Source: Deltaproteobacteria bacterium
GTDB taxonomy: Bacteria; Desulfobacterota; Deferrisomatia; Deferrisomatales; BM512
Length of the DNA: 43,576 nucleotides
Assembly (NCBI GenBank): GCA_002869005.1
Contig: PKTU01000089.1
Span: 1 to 43,576 of the forward strand
Direction: 5' to 3'
The position numbers and the translations under genes were made by a program. The notes below the pieces were generated by a model, which was not told the origin of the DNA, did no database searches, and saw only the letters and a program-made list of their open reading frames with translations. How positions within the stretch are numbered: position 1 is the stretch's first letter; every line of letters begins with the position of its first letter. This document shows positions 32,787 to 39,886 of the stretch, piece by piece.

Positions 32787-34520
32787 TTACCCCTTGATGA
32801 GGCGAGGAGTTACCAACTGGTGCTGCGCGCAGATTGAACGGGGGTTCTGGTACGCGGACCCTGCAAAGGCGACCATGTACTTACGTATCTCCGGCATGCG
32901 GACGATCTCGTCCACGAAGCCGCTCTTTGCGCAGAAGAGCGGGCGGGACTTGGCCTGGTAAGCCTCCACGAGGTCGTTCATCTTGTCGATGACCGGGCCG
33001 AGGGGCTTACCCGCATCCTGCTCCTTAACCAAACGCCTCGCGAAGGAGGCAGCCGCCGCTGTCTCGCCATGCATGACGTAAACCTCGGTGGTGGGAGTGC
33101 CTAGGGTGAAGGTGTTGTGGTTGTTTGCGGTGGGGCCGCCCATTACGTAGTGGGCCGCCGCGCTCGCCTTCCTTAAGACGACAAGCATCTGCGGCACTTC
33201 GGTCTGCTCGATGGAGTAGATGAGCGACTGCCCAAGACCGAGGAGCTCCGCCTGCTCGGCGATGTCGCCGACGTCGATGCCGCTGGTATCCTGGAACCAC
33301 ATTATCGGGATGCGGTCGCGGCCGCACATCGTCACGAATTCATTCATCTTGATGAGGCCCTGACGGTAGAGCTTGCCGCCGATGCCGGGATAGTCGGCGT
33401 ATTCGGGGTAGCCGTGGGGCAAAAAGCCCTGCTGGTTGCCGATAGCCGCTACGAGGTAACCGTCCACCTTGACGAGCCCACAGTAAATTTCAGGGCCGTA
33501 GTCGGGGCGGAACTCCATGTGCTCGGAGCCGTCGACCAGCCTCGCGAGGACCTGCGTGAAGGAGTAGGTCCGCTTTTGGTTGAAGGGCACGATGCGATCG
33601 AGCTCGGAGGGTTTGAAGAGCGGCTCCTTGGGCTCGGCCACGCGGAAGAAGCGCGGCTTGTAGGCGGGCATCTCAGCCATGTACTCTTTGATGCCGTCGA
33701 GGACGCCGGTCTCAGCGTCTGAGACGTAGCGGAAAAAGCCCGTGACATCATGGTGAATCTCAACCCGACCCGGAGCGACCGCCTTGAATTTGCGGGTCGC
33801 GTCGATCAGGGGCTGACAGCCCTCCTCGTCGAAGCCGCCCTTGGGGCTCATGCCGGAGACGATACCGCCGCCGCCGACCGCCATGTTTGCGTCTTTGTGG
33901 GCGAAGAGGACGGTGGGGCTGATCGACTGGTAGCCGCCGCCGGCAGGGTTGGTGCCGTAGACCGCGGCAAGTACCGGCACGCCCATCTGCTGTAGCTCGG
34001 CGTGACGGAAGAAGGTTGTGCCGCTGCCGCGTCTGCCCGCGTAGACCTGCTCTTGATTTGGCAGATCGACGCCGCTACAGTTGACGAGCCAAACGAGCGG
34101 GATATTGAGGCGCTTCGCCTGGTCCGTGGCGCGCAGTATATTTTCCGACTGCCCGGCAATCCATGCGCCCGCGAGCACCTTGTTGTCAAAGCCGATGACT
34201 ACGGCCCATTAGCCGCTGATCTTGGCGAGGCCGTTGATTACGCCGGTGGTGCCGTAATTATTGTCCATCGGGTTATAAACGGTGTTGAGCGGGCACCAGG
34301 TTCCCTCGTCAACGAGGTACTCAAGCCGCTGCCAAACGGTCATCTGACCACGGGAGTTGACCTTCTCCGTGGGGATACCCGCATTCTTTACCGCCTCGAC
34401 CGCCGCCGCATACTCCTCTTCGACAGCCTTGATGTCGCGGAGGTTCTCCACGGTGGTCTCAAGCTGCCGGTCGGTCAGCGGGGCGCCGAAGGTCGGCATA
34501 TGTTCAAAATATCTTTTCAT
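32787..34520 (-). pseudogene. gcdA: Glutaconyl-CoA decarboxylase alpha (carboxyltransferase) subunit, interrupted by one in-frame TAA
   Basis: The frame begins at ATG 34520 (GGGAG upstream) and spans 577 codons, normal for GcdA. Both carboxyltransferase halves are present: G-T-N-P-A-G-G-G-Y near residue 175, G-G-K-L-Y-R-Q-G near 384 and W-F-Q-D-T-S-G-I-D-V-G-D near 407. Codon 104 (34209-34211) is TAA in I-S-G-*-W-A-V-V. The Acidaminococcus enzyme, as I recall it, has Lys here (N-G-K-W), so AAA to TAA would suffice. No frameshift is seen. GcdA moves the carboxyl group of glutaconyl-CoA to biotin on the carrier subunit. A functional product would need readthrough, reversion or a sequencing correction. 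It lies 21 bases after the acyl-CoA dehydrogenase gene. Confidence 0.88.
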
Positions 34521-34541
34521 TTCAAATCTCCCGTCGTCGGT

Positions 34542-35699
34542 TTAGCGGTTCTGGGCGGTGCCCATCGCGATGCCGGCGATGATCGTCTTCTGGATGTTGG
34601 AGGTACCCTCAACCACCTGATAGGACTTGGCGTCGCGGAAGTAGCGCTCGACGGGGTACTCCGTGGAGAAGCCCCAGGAACCGTAAATCTTCATGACCTC
34701 GTTGGCTGCGTGGACGGCGGCCTCGGCGGAGTAGTATTTAGCGATTGAGGTCTCGAACTGGTTGGGCTTGCCCTGGTCTTTGAGGAAGGCCGCGCGGTAG
34801 ACGAGCAGCTGCGCGGCGTGGTGCTCGACAACCAGCTCCGCGATGGAGGACTGGATCATCTGGAACTGCCCGATGGGGCGGCCGAACTGGGTGCGGTCCT
34901 CGCAGTACTGGAGGGCGAGGTCGATGAGCCCGCCCGCGCAGCCGAGCGCGCCCGCGGCACAGCCGATGCGGGTATTGTTAAGCTGCCACATGCAGATCTT
35001 GAAGCCGTCGCCGACCTCGCCGAGGACTGCGTCCTTGGGGATGCGGGCGTCGTCGAACTGCACCTCGCCGGTGGGCGCGGAGTAGAGGCCGAGCTTGGTC
35101 TAAATTGCCTGTGTGGTGACGCCGGGGGTCTCTTTGAGGTTGATGAGAAAACAGGTCATGCCTTTGTACTTGGCGTCGCGGTCCGTGTAGGCATAAAGGA
35201 GGCCCCAATCGCCGATGTGCGCGTTGGATATCCAGGTTTTCTGCCCGTTGATTACCCACTCGTCGCCGTCGAGTTTGGCGTTTGTTTTCATGCCGGCGAC
35301 GTCGGAGCCGGAGTTGGGCTCGGTGATCGCGAAGAAGCCAACGTTCTCGCCGCTGACCCACTTGGGGATAAACTTCTGCTTTTGTTCCTCGTTGCCGAAC
35401 TTCTGCACGGTGAGGGCGGGGCCGATGTTCTGCATATTGAAGGGGAGCCTCCAGGAGGGGCTTACCTTCGCGACCTGCTCGGCCAAAAGGACTGACTCAA
35501 GGATGCCCATGCCATTGCCGCCGTATTCCTCTTTGATGCCGCAGCCAAAGAAGCCGAGGTCTGCCATCTGGCGGACGCGGTCAAGGGAGAATGCGTGGTT
35601 CTTCTCCTCCTCTTCGACGAAGGGCTTGATCTCGTTCTCCGCAAAGCGGCGCGCCTGCTCCTGTACCATCTTCTGTTCGGGGGTCAGCTCGAAATTCAT
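34542..35699 (-). pseudogene. Glutaryl-CoA dehydrogenase-like acyl-CoA dehydrogenase, interrupted by one in-frame TAG
   Basis: ATG 35699 follows AAGGAG. The 385-codon frame is a complete acyl-CoA dehydrogenase: F-A-I-T-E-P-N-S-G-S-D-V near residue 125, W-I-S-N-A near 160, R-T-Q-F-G-R-P-I-G-Q-F-Q near 268 and Y-G-x-x-G-F-S-T-E-Y-P-V-E-R near 345. Codon 200 (35100-35102) is TAG in T-T-Q-A-I-*-T-K-L-G-L-Y-S-A-P-T-G-E. The frame resumes without shift. The S-A-P-T-G-E and E-Y-P-V-E-R segments and the neighbouring decarboxylase genes point to glutaryl-CoA dehydrogenase, probably the non-decarboxylating type that yields glutaconyl-CoA. The TAG splits the protein between its beta and C-terminal helical domains. 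Confidence 0.85.
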
Positions 35700-35731
35700 A
35701 TTGTTCTCCTTATAAATATGTGACGGTTTAA

Positions 35732-35947
35732 TTACGTATTTATAGTAATAAGCAGGTCGCCCTCTTCGACAGCCTGCCCCTCTTTTACCTTAATTTCAGC
35801 CACGGTACCGTCGGCGGTGGCGAAAACCTCCGCCTCCATCTTCATAACCTCCATGACGATGACGGCGTCATCGAGGGATACGGTATCGCCCTCGGCGCAA
35901 TCGATTTTCCAGACATTACCAGACATAGGTGCGCGTACCTCTTCCAT
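35732..35947 (-). CDS. Biotin carboxyl carrier protein of the decarboxylase
   Basis: This 71-residue, single-domain biotinyl/lipoyl fold has the biotinylation motif E-V-M-K-M-E-A near residues 33-39 and the typical P-M-S-G at the start. It lacks the long Ala/Pro-rich linker of many GcdC/MmdC subunits, so it is a minimal carrier. It shuttles carboxyl groups between GcdA and the membrane beta subunit. It sits between the beta-subunit gene and the dehydrogenase gene on the same strand. Confidence 0.92.
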   Translation of the reverse strand: MEEVRAPMSGNVWKIDCAEGDTVSLDDAVIVMEVMKMEAEVFATADGTVAEIKVKEGQAVEEGDLLITINT

Positions 35948-35974
35948 CGTTCCTTACCTTTCCAATGAGCTTTG

Positions 35975-37105
35975 TCATTTGAGCAGCGAGACGAAAACGC
36001 CCGCCGCGATGAGAGTTCCGATAACCCCGGCTATATTCGGGGCCATAGCGTACATCAGCAGATAATTTCTCTTATCCGCCTCGGTGCCAACTTTGTGGAC
36101 GACGCGCGCCGCCATCGGCACGGCCGAGACGCCCGCCGCTCCGAGGAGTGGGTTTATCTTATCCTTGCTAAAGAGGTTTATTCCCTTCGCGATCAGTATA
36201 CCGCTTGCCGTCGACACTCCGAACGCCGCGAGGCCGAGGAAGAATACAAATATCACCTTGGGGGAGAGGAAGTTTTCGGCGTTCATCGTCGCGCCTACGG
36301 ATACCCCCAGGAAGATGGTGGCAATATTCATCAGCTCGTTCTGGCTCGCCTCTACCAGCCTCTCTACCACCTTTGACTCGCGGAAAAGATTGCCCAGCAT
36401 GAACATAGCCATAAGGGGCGCGGAGGCGGGTATAAGCAGGATGAGCAGCATCGCCGAGATTATGGGAAAGAGGATCTTCTCAAGGGGATGCACCTTGCGG
36501 GAGGGCTTCATCCTGATTTTGCGCTCCTCTTCGCTGGTCATCAGCTTCATAATAGGCGGCTGGATGAGGGGCACAAGAGCCATGTAAGAGTAGGCCGCGA
36601 CGGCAACTGTGCCTAGCAGATGGGGCGCCCATTTCGTGGCGAGGAAGATCGTCGTCGGGCCGTCCGCGCCGCCGATGATTCCGATGGTCGCCGCCTCCGA
36701 GAGGTTAAAGCCGATGAGGTGCGCCCCAAAGAAGGTGACGAAAACGCCGACCTGCGCGCCCGCGCCGAGAAAGATCAACCTCGGCTGGCTCAACATGGGG
36801 CCAAAATCGGTTAGCGCGCCAAGGCCGAGGAAGATTATTGGGGGGATCACTTCGCTCTTGATGCCGTAAGCGTAAAATTGCCAAAGTAGCCCGTGGCCCG
36901 GCTCCATGAGGCCGGTCATTGGAAGGTTGGCCGAGATTATTCCAAAAGCTATCGGCAAAAGCAGGAGGGGCTCGAACTTCTTTTTGATAGCTAGATAAAG
37001 AAGCCCCAAGGCCAGGGCCCACATAACGCAAGACTGCCATGTTATCGCAGTGAAACCGCTGCTTGTGAACACTGAAGTGAGTGAGGAGAGTATGCTGTTA
37101 GCCAT
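35975..37105 (-). CDS. gcdB: Na+-pumping carboxybiotin decarboxylase beta subunit (GcdB/OadB/MmdB family)
   Basis: This 376-residue membrane protein has about nine hydrophobic segments. The family signature G-G-A-D-G-P-T-T-I near residue 145 holds the Asp essential for Na+ transport. N-x-x-x-x-x-G and S-x-x-P-M-A-A-R segments lie in the C-terminal half. It decarboxylates carboxybiotin and pumps Na+ outward. Neighbours (alpha subunit, carrier and a glutaryl-CoA dehydrogenase-like enzyme) favour glutaconyl-CoA rather than oxaloacetate or methylmalonyl-CoA as carboxyl donor. Its start overlaps the end of the small-subunit gene by eight bases. Confidence 0.94.
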   Translation of the reverse strand: MANSILSSLTSVFTSSGFTAITWQSCVMWALALGLLYLAIKKKFEPLLLLPIAFGIISANLPMTGLMEPGHGLLWQFYAYGIKSEVIPPIIFLGLGALTDFGPMLSQPRLIFLGAGAQVGVFVTFFGAHLIGFNLSEAATIGIIGGADGPTTIFLATKWAPHLLGTVAVAAYSYMALVPLIQPPIMKLMTSEEERKIRMKPSRKVHPLEKILFPIISAMLLILLIPASAPLMAMFMLGNLFRESKVVERLVEASQNELMNIATIFLGVSVGATMNAENFLSPKVIFVFFLGLAAFGVSTASGILIAKGINLFSKDKINPLLGAAGVSAVPMAARVVHKVGTEADKRNYLLMYAMAPNIAGVIGTLIAAGVFVSLLK

Positions 37106-37235
37106 TTGACCTCTCCCCGCCCATTACCTTTTCCACTGCTTTGGCGGTCACTCTAATTGAAACGTAAAGAAGCGCCATACCGCAAAAAACGCTAATTACC
37201 CCCCCAAAAAGTATGCCGAATGCTTCCGTCATCAT
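37098..37235 (-). CDS. Small single-span membrane subunit of the decarboxylase (OadG/GcdD-like)
   Basis: This 45-residue protein starts at ATG 37235 with GTGGAGA upstream. The longer open frame to 37295 would include the predicted sigma54 promoter and is rejected. One hydrophobic segment (about 7-28) is followed by a basic tail, matching the short gamma/delta subunits that tether and stabilise Na+-pumping decarboxylases. It is the first gene of the operon. Confidence 0.75.
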   Translation of the reverse strand: MMTEAFGILFGGVISVFCGMALLYVSIRVTAKAVEKVMGGERSNG

Positions 37236-37283
37236 CGTCTCCACTTGGGCGTTGTGCCTATTGATTGTGAGTCGAATTAATTT

Positions 37284-37299
37284 AGCAAGAGGCATGCCA
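37284..37299 (-). promoter_or_regulatory. Sigma54 (-24/-12) promoter of the glutaconyl-CoA decarboxylase operon
   Basis: On the minus strand TGGCAT-GCCTC-TTGCT matches the consensus TGGCAC-N5-TTGC[AT], with GG and GC at exact spacing. Transcription would start near 37273, about 38 bases before the small-subunit ATG. The adjacent upstream gene encodes a sigma54 activator, and palindromic sites lie 84-200 bases upstream. Confidence 0.75.
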
Positions 37300-37382
37300 A
37301 TTTGGCGGTCAATTTTTTTTGGCTGTTATTTCAGATAGTTAGAGCACATGGGGGCTGCCCTTGCGATGAGTCGGAAATAAAT

Positions 37383-37500
37383 GTGTAGTGCTTACGCTAC
37401 ACATGCTGCTGTGCGACACTTCACAAGGCTACAAAGCCTGTGTAGCTTGGGGTTATTGGCGCTGTGTAGCGTTTACGCTACATGTACCGCCAATACTACA
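37383..37500. promoter_or_regulatory. Cluster of TGTAG/CTACA palindromes (upstream activating sequence)
   Basis: Site 1 (37383-37402) has 8-base arms GTGTAGTG and CGCTACAC around CTTA, with one mismatch. Site 2 (37465-37482) is the perfect TGTAGCG-TTTA-CGCTACA. Between them GCTACA-N7-TGTAGC (37428-37446) has the arms in reversed order. A further CTACA lies at 37496-37500. Seven copies of the pentamer fall within 118 bases. The position suits enhancer sites for the neighbouring sigma54 activator. Confidence 0.7.
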
Positions 37501-37520
37501 CATATATTTTGCGGGAGTGT

Positions 37521-38945
37521 TTAAGTCAGAAGACCGTATCTTGTCAGCTTCTCATACAGGGTTGTTCGATGAATCCCAAGGATTGATGCCGCACGCTTTT
37601 TGTTTCCGCCGGTTAGCGTTAGGACACGGGTGATGAGGTCACGCTCGGCGGCCTCCACTGTCTCCGCAAGGGAGAGGGGGGCGTCGGTTGAGTGGGGTTT
37701 GGCCTGGTTGGTCAGCACTACGGCGGGGAGGTCCTCCAGGCTGATCTCCGGCCCCTTTGCATTCCACGCAACGCGCTCAATTACGTTCATCAGCTCCCTT
37801 GCGTTGCCGGGCCAGCTGTACCGGGTCAACGCGTCCATCGCTTCAGGCGCTATCTCGCGTTGGCGACCCTCAAAGGTGAAGCGTGTATCGAGGAAGTGGC
37901 GTACGTAGAGCGGTATATCGTCGGCACGCTCCCGTAGGGGAGGTATGTGAAGGAGCATTTTGGAGAGTCGGAAGTAGAGGTCCAGCCTGAATTTGCCCTG
38001 CTCCGTCAACTCTTTCAAGTCGATATTTGAAGCGGCGATAAGGCGAAAGTCTACGTACCTTATCGAGCTGCCGCCGATGCGCTCGACTTCCCTCTCCTGA
38101 AGGACGCGGAGAAGTTTGCCTTGAATTTCAAGGGGAAGGTCGCCAATTTCATCGAGAAATATGGTGCCGCCGTGAGCCTGCTCGAATTTACCCACTTGCC
38201 CTTCACGCTTGGCGCCGGAGAAGGAGCCGGGCTCATAGCCGAACAGTTCGCTATCGGCAAGCTCGCGTGGGATGGTCGTACAGTTGAGCCTCACGAATGG
38301 CCCGTTGCCGCGATTGCTGTCGTTGTGTATGGCGTGGGCGAAGAGCTCCTTACCCGTGCCTGTCTCTCCGCTTATAAGGACATCCGCGCCCGAAGCGGAG
38401 AGCTGTTTCGCCAGCTGGGTGGTGCGGCGCATCGAATCGCTCACGCCGAGGATGTTCTCGAAGGTGTAGCGCTGCCGCTGCGGTACCGCTTTTAAGCGCT
38501 TTTGATATACCGCGACCTGGTCTTCGAGGACCTTGACCCTACGGGAAAGCTTGTCTACCTCTTTAACGTCATGGAAGATGATGGAGCCCATGGCTCCTAT
38601 CACCTTGCCCTCTTTTCTGATGGGAATCCTTGAGGAGACCTTGAGGACGCCGTCTACCTCCTGAATTTGCGCGACCTCCGCCTTACCCTCCCGGCAAACT
38701 ATATGGAGGCGGCTCGATGGTATGAGCTCGGTGATATGCCTTCCTTTAGCCCCTCCTCTCGGCAACCCCAGGAACTTTTCATTCTCCCGGTTCATGTAGA
38801 CGACGCGTCCGTTAACGTCGACGATTATGAGCCCCTCGTAGCGGTTATCAACCAGGTGCCCGATCGCCTCCAAGGTCGTCTCGTGGAGACCGTATGGGCC
38901 AATCGCCTCGGCAAGAATCTCTGTTAGCTTTGAAAAGTCGTCCAT
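37521..38945 (-). CDS. Sigma54-dependent PAS-AAA+-Fis transcriptional activator
   Basis: This 474-residue protein has an N-terminal PAS domain (about 30-140, with V-D-V-N-G-R-V-V-Y-M-N-R-E-N-E), a short coiled linker and an AAA+ domain (about 165-395). Walker A is G-E-T-G-T-G-K-E and Walker B I-F-L-D-E-I-G-D. The sigma54-contact loop reads G-S-F-S-G-A instead of G-A-F-T-G-A. R-fingers lie in the F-R-L-D-L-Y-F-R-L region. The C-terminal Fis-type HTH is K-K-R-A-A-S-I-L-G-I-H-R-T-T-L-Y. PAS-type activators of this group usually sense an intracellular acyl-CoA or acid. It lies directly upstream of the decarboxylase operon. Its ATG has no visible Shine-Dalgarno and sits right after the U-tract of the upstream terminator. 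Confidence 0.92.
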   Translation of the reverse strand: MDDFSKLTEILAEAIGPYGLHETTLEAIGHLVDNRYEGLIIVDVNGRVVYMNRENEKFLGLPRGGAKGRHITELIPSSRLHIVCREGKAEVAQIQEVDGVLKVSSRIPIRKEGKVIGAMGSIIFHDVKEVDKLSRRVKVLEDQVAVYQKRLKAVPQRQRYTFENILGVSDSMRRTTQLAKQLSASGADVLISGETGTGKELFAHAIHNDSNRGNGPFVRLNCTTIPRELADSELFGYEPGSFSGAKREGQVGKFEQAHGGTIFLDEIGDLPLEIQGKLLRVLQEREVERIGGSSIRYVDFRLIAASNIDLKELTEQGKFRLDLYFRLSKMLLHIPPLRERADDIPLYVRHFLDTRFTFEGRQREIAPEAMDALTRYSWPGNARELMNVIERVAWNAKGPEISLEDLPAVVLTNQAKPHSTDAPLSLAETVEAAERDLITRVLTLTGGNKKRAASILGIHRTTLYEKLTRYGLLT

Positions 38946-38949
38946 AAAT

Positions 38950-38984
38950 AAAAACCGCGCTCCCGGTGACCTCAGGGAGCGCGG
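38950..38984 (-). terminator. Intrinsic terminator after the universal stress protein gene
   Basis: On the minus strand a 10-bp stem (CCGCGCTCCC with GGGAGCGCGG, loop TGAGGTCACC) is followed by TTTTTATTTAT. It ends only a few bases before the start codon of the sigma54 activator gene. Confidence 0.9.
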
Positions 38985-39013
38985 AAATATTCCGTCTATC
39001 CCTCAGGGCTCCA

Positions 39014-39856
39014 TCATGGAACTATCATCTGGTGGGCCTTGGAGTGGTGGTAGAGGTAATGGCCCACCGCCATCGCGGGGGTTTCCCTCAGCTCGCTGCC
39101 GCGGGATTTCCCGGCGATTATCATCTCGAACCCTTCCACCTCGCAAATTTCGGCGATGACCCTTCCGGGGTCACCCTCGGCGAGGATAGTATCCGGGGTA
39201 TACCCTGCGAGAGTCAACCGCTTTTCATTTCGGTCGAGGGTCGCTTCGGGGTCCTTTGAAGTTGGGAACTCCTTTGACATTACATGTACGAGGGTGATCT
39301 TGAAGGCGTTGGGAATAGCGAGCTTTGCCAGAGCCTCGACGCACCTTCTGGAGGCGTTTGAGTCGTCCACCGCGACCAGCGCCTTTACCGGCTTGCCGTC
39401 GATGCACTGCGAGAGGTTTGGCCCGTTTTTCTTAATCACCACCACCGGAACCGGTGACTCTTTTATGAGGGAGTTTGATACGGAGCCGAGGAACATGTAG
39501 CGAAGGTCGCTATGGACCTCCGTCCCCATTACAACCAGATCATAGCCCCTTTTCGCCTCCTTTATCACGCACTCGGCGGGGTCGCCCTCAACCGAGACGA
39601 TTCTTGGCAGGACGCCGCTCCTCTTTGCCATCGCCTCAGAACGTACGGTAAGAAAGCGGTGTGCGGTGTTTCTGGCGCTTACCCGTATCGAATCCAGGAG
39701 ATTATCAGCGAGGTTCTTGTACTTTACCCCGCTGGTGTCTGTGGTGTGAAAGAGGGTAACTTCCGCGCCAACGAATTTTGCCAAGCAAGCGCATGCATCC
39801 TCGGCCGCCTTGCTAACTTCAGTATCTTCTACAGTCACCAGAATCTTCACGGACAT
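39014..39856 (-). CDS. Tandem universal stress protein (UspA x2)
   Basis: ATG 39856 has AGAGGGA eight bases upstream. A TTG two codons earlier is too close to it. The 280-residue product has two Usp domains (about 1-140 and 145-280). The first shows V-V-M-G-T-E and G-S-V-S-N-S-L-I (ATP-site motif G-x-x-x-x-[ST]). The second has V-A-V-D-D-S-N-A and I-I-A-G-K-S-R-G but a degenerate G-S/T tail. Usp genes commonly sit at the end of TRAP operons, where the TeaD-type protein modulates uptake. Here it follows dctM by 30 bases, supporting that role. Confidence 0.9.
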   Translation of the reverse strand: MSVKILVTVEDTEVSKAAEDACACLAKFVGAEVTLFHTTDTSGVKYKNLADNLLDSIRVSARNTAHRFLTVRSEAMAKRSGVLPRIVSVEGDPAECVIKEAKRGYDLVVMGTEVHSDLRYMFLGSVSNSLIKESPVPVVVIKKNGPNLSQCIDGKPVKALVAVDDSNASRRCVEALAKLAIPNAFKITLVHVMSKEFPTSKDPEATLDRNEKRLTLAGYTPDTILAEGDPGRVIAEICEVEGFEMIIAGKSRGSELRETPAMAVGHYLYHHSKAHQMIVP

Positions 39857-39886
39857 CAGCAAATCCCTCTCATCAATTCAAAGCGG

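Noticed and set aside
33414-35495. Long plus-strand open frames opposite gcdA and the acyl-CoA dehydrogenase gene
   Set aside because: The minus-strand products are clearly homologous to known enzymes. The opposite frames have no family features and arise from codon bias.
10993-35699. UAG as a globally reassigned sense codon
   Set aside because: TAG plausibly ends the giant OmpA gene, a thioredoxin gene, the nitronate monooxygenase-like gene, the beta-helix gene, the MocA-like gene and dctM, and one of the four internal stops is TAA.
37236-37295. N-terminal extension of the small decarboxylase subunit
   Set aside because: It would begin within the predicted sigma54 promoter, and the ATG at 37235 has a good ribosome site.
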